Assembly (NCBI GenBank): GCA_009599575.1
Contig: VWND01000019.1
Span: 124,001 to 188,000 of the forward strand
Reading direction: 5' to 3'
DNA length: 64,000 bases
Origin: Blumeriella jaapii
Lineage: Eukaryota > Ascomycota > Leotiomycetes > Helotiales > Drepanopezizaceae
Position numbers and translations under genes: made by a program
The notes under the pieces: generated by a model
What the model was told of the DNA's origin: nothing
Database searches by the model: none
The model's input: the letters and a program-made list of their open reading frames with translations, nothing else
In this document: positions 21,900-32,829 of the stretch, piece by piece
Numbering within the stretch: position 1 is the first letter of the stretch
Layout of the letters: the number at the start of each line of letters is the position of its first letter

Positions 21900-23160
21900 C
21901 TTAGTAATAGATAATAAAGCTGATAAGTTTCAAGTTATAAAAAAAACCTACGAAGAAATGTTTTATAAAAAAGCTAAAGCTATTTACTACCGAATTAAAA
22001 ACGATTTCTAATGGAAAGGGTGCTTCGAAAATTATAAAGCTTTCGTCAAAAGCTGTATTTTTTGCTAAAAACGAAAGGCTGGCCGAGAAAAAAACCTATT
22101 ATATTCGACGTAGTTTTTTAGAATTTAAGAAAAAATTAATTTCGACGTTACGCGCGTACCGACCATCGATCGCGATTATATATGTTTTATGCTCGTTATT
22201 AACGATTTATCTGGATGGCTTAAAGGGCGACTTTTCCGAAACGCTATTTCCGAAATTATAGCGATTTTTTTTTGAAAAAACGTTGTATATCGATATAATT
22301 TATTTAGCAAATTAAACGTCGATAATAAATCCGAAAACAAAAGCGTTATCGAAACTTTTATAAAAAAATATAGTATTTAACGCATTTAAATCTCAGCCTA
22401 TAATTCGAAAAGTAATAAATCCGTTAAACGAAGCTATAAAAATATTTTTAACGGCTTTTTAAAAGCCATTCGAAAAGGCTATAAGCGTTGATCGCGGAAA
22501 TTTTCGAAAATGCTTTTTGCTATACGCATATATATATACGTTCCTATTAGAATAATTTTATTTTTTATTTAATACGGCAGAAACGCTCGATTACTTCTGA
22601 AAACAAAATGGCTTATATAAAAGCTTTATAACGTAATTAAAATAAAAACGAAAGCAGACCTATTAATAATAAAATTTAAATAGCTAAATTATCGCGATAT
22701 AAATATAAAAAAGATAATTTTAAAAAAAAAAAAGTATAAAAAAGCAGCTAAAAAAATCTGAAATAAAACCAAAATTTTAAAAAAAACGCTAATTAAAAAA
22801 AAAAATCTGATTTTAGTTTACGACGTTCAGCGCGCTATCGACAAATCGGCCGATACTAAACTTAATTATAAATGGCTCGGATTTTACGAAGTATGCGAGG
22901 CCGAATTAAATAAAAGCTATTATAAGCTTACGGAATTCGATAAAACGAAACTGAAAAAAACGTTCGCCGCCAACCGGTTAAAGCGATTTTATAAAAAAAA
23001 TTAGCAAATTTATCTTTTGGATTTTAAATCAGAAAACGACTCCGATTTCAGCGATTCCGACGACGATTCCGACCAAAGCGATTATACTTCTGAAAAAGAA
23101 AAACCTTTTGAAAAAGTCTGAAAACAGCCGAACGATAATCCCGCTGCTGAAACCATAGTT
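21900..23160 (+). pseudogene. Integrase of element A with acidic C-terminal tail
   Basis: The zinc-finger part reads FYKKAKAIYYRIKNDF*WKG and then VKSCIFC*KRK. The core has INFDVTRVPT (first Asp) and KLNVDNKSENKSVIE (second Asp); the catalytic Glu position reads KSVKRSYKN, Glu to Lys. A C-terminal block LGFYEVCEAELNKSYYKLTE and FAANRLKRFY follows, as in fungal Ty3 integrases, then an acidic Ser/Asp tail (SDSDDDSDQSDY). No chromodomain is present. A short basic end closes near 23160. Confidence 0.87.
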
Positions 23161-23689
23161 TAAATCGTAATTTCACCTATAACCGAAAAGGAGAAAAATG
23201 CTTACAAAATTATTTATTAATTGTTTTACTATTTTCGTTGTCTATTGTTTTTCCTTTTTTATTATATATTATTTTACTGTTTTTATTTTGCTTTGTTTAT
23301 ATATAATTTAATTATCTTGTTTTATATATATTATTTATTTTTGCAAACCTTTTTCTATATTATTTAAGACATTTATTATACTTTTTTTTGTTTGATTGTA
23401 CTTTTGCTTATTAAAACAAAAGCGTTGTATATATTTTAAACCGTATATTTGATATATTTATATTACTCGCATATTTTACGAAAACTATTTTTTATGCATT
23501 TTATTATTTGCTACTTTCTGCATTGTTTATTTTTTTCGTTATTCTGAACGGATGTTTATTTAAATAATTATAATTTATTAAAAAAACAGCATGCGGATTT
23601 CCGTAGCTTTTGAATATAAATACTTTATAGTCTCCGTATTTTTTTTTATTTTTTTTTTAATAAATACAACACACCTTTTTTAATTAACA
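23161..23689 (+). other. AT-rich spacer between integrase and extra frame (element A)
   Basis: About 530 bases of very T-rich sequence with no readable frame or motif. The same spacer is present in B (36090-36590) and C (61794-62310). Confidence 0.6.
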
Positions 23690-26600
23690 AACCCATCGAT
23701 ATTATATCGTTTTTCAAATAAAGCGTTGCTAAACCTGGCAAGCTTATTTTTAATTTATTTTGGAACGGAACTATTATACGTAACTTTTCCGAATTTAAGC
23801 AAGCATATAATGCCGCTATTCCAAATTAATAAGCAGCTTTCGTAAAAATATTTATAAAACAATTCGATATAATAACTAAAAACGTTAACGAATTTTTATT
23901 CGACTACGAAAGTTTCGTTAAAGCTGAATTCGTTCGCAAAAGCTTTGATTACGACAAATTTCTGCTAAATTACAACAACGTTTTAAAAACCCTCGCCGAA
24001 GCAAAAAAAGCTCGAAATAATAAAAAAAAAATAACAAACCGAATTTTGCGCTTTTTGCCAAATTAACGAAAAAAAAATATTCAAAAATACGTTTTTAGCA
24101 AAATCACCGGTGTTATTCCATTTCGGCATCTCGCTCGTTTTTTCGAAATTATTACCCCTACGAAAAAAAAAGTCTGGGTATTAAACGCCTATATTTTTAA
24201 AGCGCAAGCTCTAAAAATTAATAATCCAAAAGCCCGCAGATTTACAAGCCTTTTTATAGCTGTTTGCAAATTAATCGACGATGTTATATAATCGTTAAAA
24301 AGAATTTTAATCGGCTGCGAAATCTTAAATCTGACCTTTTTTCAAAGCAAAAGATTAAACGTCGCTAAATACGGTATTTTTATACCGAACGAAAAAAACG
24401 ATGCTATTCCGACGTTTTAAATCTACGATAACGAAGAAAACGAAAAAGCCAATATTATTTTCGTTTAATTCGAAAAAACATACGCAATAGCAATTAATAT
24501 TTTCAGAGCAGCCAAAACAATTCGGCGATTTTTATTTTTAATTATCGAAAACGAATCCGAAAACGAAACCAAAAGCGTAATAATAAACAACCGCTTATTC
24601 GAATACAAAAAACCTATTATATTTATAAAAACAATTCCGGAAAAAATAAAAATAAAAAACGTAAAAAAACGCGCCGATACTTCCGAAACCTTTTTTGTTC
24701 GGAAAAGAAAATCATTTACGTCGTTAATAAAAAAAGCACCGCGAATAAAAACAGCCGAAAATCAACGCCGAGCTATAAGCTTTAAATTAATTAATAAAAA
24801 ACGCGACGATTTTACAGAATCGGACTTAGAAAACGCCGGCATTCCGAAAAAAAAAAATTCAAACGATTTTGAATCTGACTTTTCGAAATTAAATACGTAA
24901 ATACTAAAAACGCCTGCTGCGTTTAAAAACGTCGAACCGCCAATATTTTAAATTTTAATAAAAGCATTTAAAATCTCGACTATTATACGATTCGACCGAA
25001 AAAGCCTGAAAAAAGATATCGAAATTATCGCGGGAAAAATTATATAAAAAATATAAAATCAAATTATCTTATTTAAAACTTTCGTTTTCGACGACGAAAC
25101 GATTCAAAAGTTTTATTTCGATATTTTTACACAAAAGCTAAATAAATCCGTTAGCTTTTTTTTTTTTTGCTTCGAACGAAAACTAAACCAAGCTTTTTTC
25201 GAAAAACTGCAAATATAATACGCCGGAATAAATAAAAAAAACTTTTAAAAACGGTAACCCGTTTTTATTCGAGCTTTTTTTCGCTGAAAAACTCCGATTT
25301 TTTAATTTCGTTTTTATAAATAACGTTAACGCCAAAAAAAACGGCAAATTCTGCCATTTTTACGTACGCTGTTACGCGGCGTATTGCAATTTAATTATAA
25401 AAAAAATTAACGTTATCGGTTTCGCTAATCGATTCGCTGCTATCAGAGATTCGAATTACGACGTATTCGAAATTGATTTTAATAATTAATTTATATTTCG
25501 ACGAAAAACTGCGAAAACTATTTAAGCACGTGCTAAAACTTATTTAAAATACGCAAACTTTAAAGCAAACCTTAAAGTATTTAGCGCGATTATAAAGCTC
25601 GATTAGAACGTAAAAAAATAAAAGCAACGAATATTCCCAAAAGCCGATTTTTTTGGCTTTTCGACCGAAAGTATATTTCAAAATTTATTTAAATTAAATT
25701 GCGAATTCGTTAATTATATAAAGTTTCATAACGGAAAAAACAAACCATTGCTGCATTTTATAAAAAAAAAAATAGCTATGTATAAATACTATTTCCGACT
25801 GGTTAAAACCCAAAAAGCGTTTACAGCTTTTTTCGCTAATATATTTTATAGTTTTATTTAATAAGTTTTTAAAATGCATCCCGGCCTTTACTTCGCTGTT
25901 CTGATTACCCGGAATCTTAAAAACTATCGCTTCGTGGCATATCCTAACGTTCCGATCGTTTTAAATTTCGCTGGCCCCGACCGTATTACAATTATAAAAT
26001 TCGATATCGCCGACTTTTAAAAAAAAAAAAGAATCGAAAATCCTACCGACGTTATTTTCGACTATTATATTCTGCTTGCATTCGCATACAACTCGGAAAT
26101 AATCGAAGTTTATCTGCAATTATACCACGACGCCAAGCTAATTAAAACTATTTAAAAAAGCTCAGCTTTTTCGTATTTTAGCGCGTCTAAAACAATGGCC
26201 TCGGTTATTTTATCGGATTACGAAACCGAAAATTACGAAATAAAAAATAAAATAATTTTTATCAGCTTTTCGATTAAGCAAAAGGTTTTTATCAGATTCA
26301 GAACCCAAAAAACCGACGGCGCGATATTAATTTGCTCGAATAATTATACGGCGCAAAAGTATAAAAACTATTTCGAAAACGACAATCCGATAGGCAATTT
26401 AATATTATTTATATTACGGCGAGAACAATCATAGTATTTTCGGTAGTTTCGACTGCAAACGATTACTTCCGAACCATTTCGTAAAATAGTTTCTTTTATA
26501 AGCTTCGAAGCTTTTTCAAAAGTATTCGTCGGTAAATAATCGTAGTCCGATTTATCAGTTTTACGCGAAGCAAAAGCGTTCGGTTTTAATCACGACGAAC

Positions 26601-26905
26601 TAATCGATTATTTCTACGATTTTAATACAAAACTTTTTAGCGCTTTTTGCAAAGCGTAAAACCACGTTCAAAAGCTAAAATTTATTATTTACGCAAAAAA
26701 ATCGTAGAAAACATCCGTGGCGGCGATATTTAATAATATCATCGACGAAAAAGCTATTAAAACGTTCGTAAATTTAAACGATACCTCGACTGATATTTTA
26801 TCGAATTACTTTTCAAAAAAGCAAAATAAACAAAATGATTCAAACGATAAGCGAAACGCTATCTTTTCGCAGAAGCCAATAGTAAAAAGGCTAAAAACGG
26901 GTTAG
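23690..26905 (+). pseudogene. Extra 3' frame (ORF3) of element A, function unknown
   Basis: A long frame of about 1070 codons on the sense strand between integrase and the 3' LTR. The first half (about 23690-25250) is in one frame and the second (about 25255-26905) is shifted by one base, so either one indel or two genes. Stops are mostly TAA/TAG. Readable blocks include SKITGVIPFRHLARFFEI, RAFFxxKT-NFVF, then NNVNAKKNGKFCHFYVRCYA, NVIGFANRFA, GLYFAVLITRN, FDYYILLAFAYNSEIIEVYL and DKRNAIFSQKPIVKRLKTG. The same blocks occur in B, and the first third in C. No signal peptide or convincing membrane segment is seen, so it is not obviously env. I do not recognise the family. Confidence 0.6.
24714..24746. 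repeat. 33-bp palindrome, A copy 4 (inside ORF3)
   Basis: A more diverged copy ending AAAGCACCGCGAAT. In frame it reads FTSLIKKAPRI, the same register as the polyprotein copies. Confidence 0.72.
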
Positions 26906-27052
26906 AAAACCAAAAAAGCGTAGAGCTAAAAAGTTCGGTTTTTTAATTAATTGGTTTTTAAATTATATAAAATAAACTAGATTGCATTTATTAAAATTAT
27001 ATTTTTTTTTAGTCGTAGTCAGAAACGATTACGTATATTATTTGAAACAGGA

Positions 27053-27319
27053 TATAAAACGGTAATATTTTGTATTAATAAAAATTAATAGTTTTAGTTA
27101 TAGTCGAAGCATAAATCTTTCCGAAACCCTTTGCTATTAATTATTTTTAACAGATATAAAAGCAAAACACCTTTTTAAATAATACTATAAGCACGCAATC
27201 CAATTTATATCTTTACTTATTTTTCTTTTTCTTTTTTTAGTTTCTTTTAGGAATTCCCTAGACTATTTTACCCACCGACATATGGCCGTATCAGTCTGGT
27301 TTTCTTACCTACTTTTACA
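27053..27319 (+). repeat. 3' LTR of element A (family 2)
   Basis: 267 bp, same ends as the 5' LTR but with many more C-to-T and G-to-A changes. Preceded by the purine-rich GAAACAGGA, the only candidate polypurine tract. Confidence 0.93.
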
Positions 27320-27323
27320 ATAA

Positions 27324-28560
27324 TAAAAGTTATTTTTTTGCAATTGCGATAATATGCTAATTATTATTTTATTAAAAAAGTCGGTTTTCAGGCGCGTTTA
27401 TTTATAAAAGTTATAATAGCATAAAATAAAAGCATTCAGCAAAGTTTTGCGCAATGTTTTTTATACGTTTTTCTGCTTTTTTTCGAATACGAAAAAAACG
27501 TTTTTATTTATAAAAACAATAAAAAAGCGGCAAATGCGGCTGTAACCGGCTATAAAGCGTTTGTAAAAATTGCAAAAGCTCAGAAAGCTTTGCACGCTTC
27601 GCATATTCGTTGCATATTATCAGTTTTTAATAATAGCGATTTTTTCCGGATTTATTTTAATACTTTGAATATTAATAACGAAACTTAGAAATTTAATTTT
27701 CGTAATATTAAATTCGTATTTTTTAATATCAGCTTTTAAATCGTGTTTTTTTAAAATCGACAAAATCTTTTTAACGTAGATTTTATATTTTAAATTATTC
27801 GCGGAATAAATAAAAATATCGTTAAAATACGCCGAGCAGAAATTATTTAAATATTTTATAAAAATATTATTAATAAAGCGTTGAAATATAACGGGCTTAT
27901 TAATAAAACCGAACGGAAGGATTTTATATTTGTATATATTATATCGGATACGAAAACTAATTAATTTTTCAAACTTTTCGAATATCCGGATTCGATTAAA
28001 TGCTTATTAAATATTAATTTTCGTAAACATTTTGGCTTTAATAATTTGCGCCAGCATTTCGTCGATTAAAATCAAAAGATAAGGATTTTTTTTCGTAAAA
28101 TCGTTAAACTTGCGGTAATCGATATACAAACGCATAAAGCCGTCCGACTTTTTAATAAATAAAATCGGGGCGGCGAAAAAAGCATTAAAAAGTTTAATAA
28201 AGTTTTTATGCAAATTATCGAAAATATAGCTTTTGACTTTTGTAAATTGTTTATTCGTAAAGCGTTTAAATAGTTTTATAAAAAGCGTATTTTCCGTGGT
28301 AAAATGTATTTTGTAATTTATATCGAAGCGGCGAAAAGCGAGCTTATCGTTTTTTTATTTATAAAACAATTTTTCGAATTCCGAATATTAAATTGGAAAA
28401 AGCTTTTTTATAAAAATCACGTTATCGTTATATTTGGTTTGCAAAGCGTCGGAAACGGAAATGCTTTTTATTGCCGCGAATTATATAATTTTTTTAAATT
28501 CGGCGATTTTCGTACGGCGGGAACGTTTTTTGTTTATATTATATACAAAAATAATAAACG
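27324..28560 (-). pseudogene. RNase H (5' part) and reverse transcriptase of element I
   Basis: Collinear with H 2385-3615. The open minus frame 28007-28213 reads FFAAPILFIKKSDGFMRLYI and DYRKFNDFTKKNPYLL, the RT entry motif. The bases at about 28535-28565 show the target site that element K hit in H, without the insertion. Confidence 0.85.
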
Positions 28561-28812
28561 TGCAATCGCTGGATAATAATAATTTTTTTTTTTTCGCGGC
28601 TCGTATTCGCTTTTCGTAACGTGTTTGCAAAACGCTAAATACAAAAACGGAAATACAATTGATATTATAATTAAAAGTAAAAAAAGTAGCAATTAGCCCG
28701 GTTAAAAAAACCGGCTTGATCGGTTTAAAACTGCCAATAAAAAACTTTTTTATTTTATTTAAACTGCTTTTAAAATTTCGTATAAACGTGGAAGATTTAC
28801 CAGCTTTAAAGC
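28561..28812 (-). pseudogene. Protease/gag side of element I (partial)
   Basis: Matches H 11847-12107 with more RIP changes. It ends where element F was inserted; the presumed duplication AAAGC is 28808-28812 (partner outside the window). Confidence 0.7.
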
Positions 28813-29225
28813 TGTCAGGAACCAACATCACGTGTATAAGTCAGATGATCCGCCAAGACCCTCTGCCTTTTACTAACCCTCGAATAATACTTTCTGCGGA
28901 TAGACCGTGGAGGCCGGATAATATTATAAAAGCTGGAAATAATATTTAAATAAAACATTTTATAAAAATAATTGCTAAAAAACCAGTTATTAAAATTATA
29001 TTAAAAAGGATTAAAAAAAGGTCGGAATAAGGGCTGGAAAACATACTAAATGGAATTCGCTTGGTTTCCTGGGAAATACTTTTTTCGAAAGCTCCATCCC
29101 TCCTTTTGTATTTATATACGCTTTTTACTAAAAATGTAAAAAGTAGAAATCAATTTGATTATTAACCCAATTTTATTTAAGTTTTATTATTTGAATTAAT
29201 ATTTTTTTGCTTTTTAATTTTTATA
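28813..29225 (+). repeat. 5' LTR of element F (family 3)
   Basis: 413 bp, starting TGTCAGGAACC; matches the LTRs of E in inverted orientation. The outer 110 bases are nearly free of RIP changes, the inner part is AT-rich. CACGTG at 28829-28834. Confidence 0.92.
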
Positions 29226-29832
29226 TTTTAATTTTTTTATTTACCGAAACGGCAGTTCGATATTATTAAAATAATTTTTTATTATATTATTATATTTATA
29301 TCGTTATTATCGATATTATAACTTTTCGCATTCGCAGCGAACAAATACTTCCAGCTATTTAAAAAGATTTAACATTTTCGGCTGCTTAAAAAAACTTTGT
29401 ATTATCGTTTTTTTTAACGTTACCAATTTTACCAAAGGTCGAAAATATTTTATTATTAAAGCGCGACGACTTTCTAACTTTTTTTATCGAAGAAATTACT
29501 GAAAAAAACCACGCTTAAAGCGATTCGAAAAAACCTTCCACCGAAATTCTAATTTATTTAGCTAATAAACGAATCCGCGCCGAATAAAAAAAAAACGATA
29601 AATATAAAAAAATAAAAAAAATACGAGCTAAAATAAAACAGAAAAAAACTAAAAAAAAGATTTACGAAACAATTAAAAAACTCGAAAAAGCCAAAAAACG
29701 CCGAAACGAATTCCGAAAAAAAATTAAATAATTCTAATAAAAACTAAACGCTTTCGAAAATATCGAAAAAAAGGTTTTTATATTTTCTAATACCGTTTCA
29801 ATTAAAAAAAAACAGAAAATAATTTAAGCTAA
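29226..29832 (+). pseudogene. Gag of element F, N-terminal part
   Basis: The plus frame reads FLTFFIEEITEKNHA and then a highly charged Lys/Arg/Glu helix (KKIRAKIKQKK, IKKLEKAKKRRNEF), a likely coiled coil before the capsid. It is identical in layout to E gag read in reverse (about 47500-48088). Confidence 0.75.
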
Positions 29833-30246
29833 TATAAGGATTGAAAAGGCAGGGAAACACTAGTTCAGATAATAAAGCTCAGATAAGATTGGGTTAATAA
29901 TCAAACTGATCTTTACCTTTTATATTTCTAGTAAAAGGCGTGTATAAGTACAAAAGAAGAAGTGGAGCCTTCGAAAAAAGTATTTTTCAGGAAACCAAGC
30001 GAATTTTATTTAATATATTTTTCTAGCTTTTATCCCGACTTTTTTTTATCTTTTTTAATATAATTTTAATAACTGGTTTTTTAGCAATTATTTTTATAAA
30101 ATATTTTACTTAAATGTTATTTTTAGCTTTTATAGTATTATCCGGCCTTTACGGCCTATTCGCAAAAAATATTATTCGAAGATTAGTAAAAGGCAAAGGG
30201 TTTTAGCGGATTACCTGACTTATATACGTAATATTGGTTTTTAATA
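29833..30246 (-). repeat. 3' LTR of element E (family 3)
   Basis: 414 bp, strongly RIP-mutated compared with the 5' LTR (for example CACGTG became TACGTA near 30225). Confidence 0.92.
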
Positions 30247-30502
30247 TTTTTTTTTTTTTTAGGCTTTTGGTTTTCAAAAGCGATTGATTTTTTTATACGT
30301 ATGCTTTCGTATATAACGTGCGTTACGCTTTCGAAATAACGTGCGGTTTTTTTCGCTTTTGATCGTGAATTATAGCTGTTTTTTCCGTTTTCGGTCGTGA
30401 ATTATAATTGTTTTGCTATTTTGTTTTTTTTGTTTTCGATAGCGTTTCGTATTTTTCGTTGAAAAGGCTTTTTTTTTTTAAAATGGCCGCTATTTTTTTC
30501 TG

Positions 30503-30542
<40 letters not shown>

Positions 30543-31440
30543 CGTCAGCTTTTTTCTATTTTAATTAATTGTTTTTCGCCGCGTTCGCCGCGAATTTTTA
30601 AAATGCTTTTGATTTTTATTTGCTTTCGGTGCGCTCGCCTGATTTTACGTAAAAATATTACAACGGACTTTTTACTTTTTTGCGTTTTCGAACTTTTTAG
30701 CGTAAAATGCAACCGCTGCAAAGCTTCGCATATTTAGTGCTTTTCTATAAGTTTTTTAAATTTTTATTCGGATTCGCTTTTAATTAATTATAAGTTTTTG
30801 CCGTACGCGCTATCGAAACGCAAATTTTTCTCGCGGATTTTAACGATTTTATAAATCGTTTCGATATTATTATAACCGCTGCCGCTTTTTTTTTTTTTGC
30901 TGCCGAAGCCAAAACTTTTGTTAAAACTTTTATCGATTTTATTATTTACGACGCTTATATAAATCGTTTAAAAAAGAATAACGCTTCGGCTTTTATAATA
31001 GTCGGAGGTCGTGCGAATCGCGCCGCGGCTCGGGCTACCGCTGCCGCTGCTGCTGCTGCGCCCGTTTTTGCCGGTTTGGCGGCTGCTATTGTTTTGAAAA
31101 CCTTGATTGCGCCGGCCTTTTTATTTAACGACGCTAATATAAAACGTATTTTCCGACGTTTCGAAAACGTCGCTCGGATTTATTTTAATTAGTTAAATTA
31201 AATTTTAGATTTTTACGAAAATATCGTAGTTGCAATTTAAAATTCGATTACGGCTATCGTAAAAGCTTTAATTAGGATAAATCGAATATTTTGCGAATTC
31301 GTTTAGTATTAATTTTTTTTAATTTGCCGCTGCTTTTGAATCTAAAGGAAATAGCGATAATAATAAAAAGAAGGATAACGATAATAAAAATAAATTGGCT
31401 TAGCGGCGATTCTAGGGTTTTTTAAATGTTTTTGTTTTTT
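30247..31440 (-). other. Unassigned 3' region of element E after the chromodomain
   Basis: About 1.2 kb between the chromodomain and the 3' LTR. A minus-strand frame (about 31200 down to 30550) has only five or six stops, all TAA/TGA, and is Ser/Asn/Lys-rich (NSSRQTGKNGRSSSSGSGS). A plus-strand frame at about 30795-31185 is also open and Ala-rich. GC is locally high at 31015-31110. I recognise no domain on either strand. Confidence 0.4.
30504..30542. repeat. Poly-T tract (39 T)
   Basis: Uninterrupted run of T in the 3' region of E. It creates a poly-Phe open frame on the plus strand that is not a gene. Confidence 0.95.
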
Positions 31441-31499
31441 TTTTTTTTTTTTTACGGCGCGCATTCGTTATTACTCCGTTGTTATTATTTATCGTATTT

Positions 31500-31690
31500 T
31501 TTAAGTATTTTTTTACAACCTTTTTTGCGTTCGTAAAATGGTTTTCTAGCTTTCAGAAGTTTTCGCTTAGTAAATAGCCTTTTTATCGTATCAAGTAATA
31601 TCGGCCTTTTTTTGTATTTTTATAAGCTTATATTAATTTGATTTCGTATTTTTCGGGTTTTTAAAATTTTATTATATTATTTTTCGGCTC
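31500..31690 (-). pseudogene. Chromodomain of element E
   Basis: The minus frame reads RYYLIR*KGYLLSENF*KLE and then NHFTNAKKVVKKYL. Restricting stops to lost Trp codons, this matches the WKGYP...SWEP...NA...L core of chromodomains fused to fungal integrases. The N-terminal beta strand is in a region with stops. Family assignment is good; function is lost. Confidence 0.78.
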
Positions 31691-31699
31691 GGTATCGTT

Positions 31700-32455
31700 C
31701 CGACCCTGTTAAGATTCTAGTAGAAAAACGTAGAAAATATCGTAAATACGATATTAAAAAGAAAGTTCGAATTAATAAGCTTAGCCGTATTCGTATATAA
31801 TTCGCTTGATTTTAAAAAGCTTTAGATATTTATTTAAAAGCTTTCGAAAAAATCGCAGCTGTCGAAGATTTTTAATCGATAATAATATTTTATCGTTTAT
31901 TTGAAATTTAGTTTTTTTGTATTTAGCGTCGTAAAATCTTTTGTAATTCGCGTTGGCTTTTTTTAGCTTTTTATTAAATACTTTTTTTTTTTTTTTTGCA
32001 ATATTTTAATTCGCTTTTTCGCTAACGGTACCTTTTTTTTTACGACGTCGCTTTCGACGTTGCTATCAAATTCTAAGTAAAAGCCGTATAATATGCGAAA
32101 AGAAATAAAATCCGTAAAAGCGTATATCGAATTGTTATATATAAATTCGGCTAAAACAAGCTTCGTAGCCTAATCGTTTTGTCGATAATCGCAGTACGTG
32201 CGAAAATAAAATTTTAAAACTTAATTTTAACGTTTCGTTTGGCCATTTGTTTAAAAATAAAAAGCGGTGCTTAATCGACGTCGTATTTGTAAATGGAATA
32301 TTATTAAAAACCAGAATTTATTAATAAAAACTGACCTTGTTTATAATAATTTTTTTAAAACAATTAAAATTTTTATAAACGTATTATATAAATATTTTAA
32401 TTAAATCTGGAATTAAAATCGTTTTTTGTATCGGTATATATTTCGATAACTTCGT
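31700..32455 (-). pseudogene. Integrase of element E, C-terminal half
   Basis: The minus strand reads FAEFVYNNSIYAF-type and ILYGFYLEFDSNVESDVVKK blocks, matching the AYNNSxHxSTGxSPFxALYGFxPE motif of fungal Ty3 integrases, then a charged helix (KKRIKILQKKKKK) and KLNFK*TIKYYYR, the start of the C-terminal GPF/Y module. It is separated from the N-terminal half by element B; the ATAT duplication is 32456-32459 and 43759-43762. Confidence 0.85.
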
Positions 32456-32459
32456 ATAT

Positions 32460-32726
32460 TGTAAAAGTAGGTAGAAAAACCAGACTGATACGGCCACATA
32501 TCGGTGGGTAAGATAGTCTAGGAAATCCCTAGAAAAAACTAAAAAAAGGAAAAAAAAAATAAATAAAAGTATAAATTAAACTGCGTATTTATGGTATTAT
32601 TTAAAGGGATGCCTTGCTTTTATATCTGTTAAAAGTAGTTAATAGCAGAGGGTTTCGGAGGGGTTTATGCCTCGACCATAGCTAAAACTATTAACTTTTA
32701 TTAATATAAGATATCACCGTTTTATA
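32460..32726 (-). repeat. 3' LTR of element B
   Basis: 267 bp, moderately RIP-mutated; the outer end TGTAAAAG is intact. Confidence 0.93.
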
Positions 32727-32829
32727 TTCTGTTTCAAATAATATACGTAATCGTTTTTAACTACGACCAAAGAAAAACATAACTTTAATAAATACAATCT
32801 AGTTTATTTTATATAATTTAAAAATTAAT

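Larger units (their letters stand above)
16019..27319 (+). mobile_element. Element A: complete family 2 Ty3/gypsy retrotransposon, 11.3 kb, with extra 3' frame
   Basis: Bounded by 267-bp LTRs (16019-16285 and 27053-27319) and a 4-bp duplication ATAA (16015-16018, 27320-27323) within element I; removing A joins I exactly as in H. The plus strand carries a leader, gag, protease, RT, RNase H, integrase with acidic tail, then a second large frame up to the 3' LTR. No chromodomain is seen after integrase. The length is about twice that of a typical Ty3 element, mostly from the extra frame. It is the best reference copy of the family here. Confidence 0.93.
14661..28812 (-). mobile_element. Element I: older family 1 chromovirus, split by A and bounded by H and F
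   Basis: Two blocks (14661-16018 and 27320-28812) match element H at about 1039-2380, and at 2381-3615 plus 11847-12107, in the same orientation. H interrupts I in integrase, A in RNase H and F in the region upstream of RT. Both ends of I lie outside the window, so every other element seen here sits inside it. Its sequence differs from H by many C/T and G/A changes, consistent with RIP of a repeated family. Confidence 0.88.

Noticed and set aside
23690..26905. Envelope gene
   Set aside because: The position after integrase would fit, but I see no signal peptide, transmembrane anchor or cleavage motif.
30408..30737. Poly-Phe open frame
   Set aside because: Caused by a run of 39 T in the 3' region of element E.
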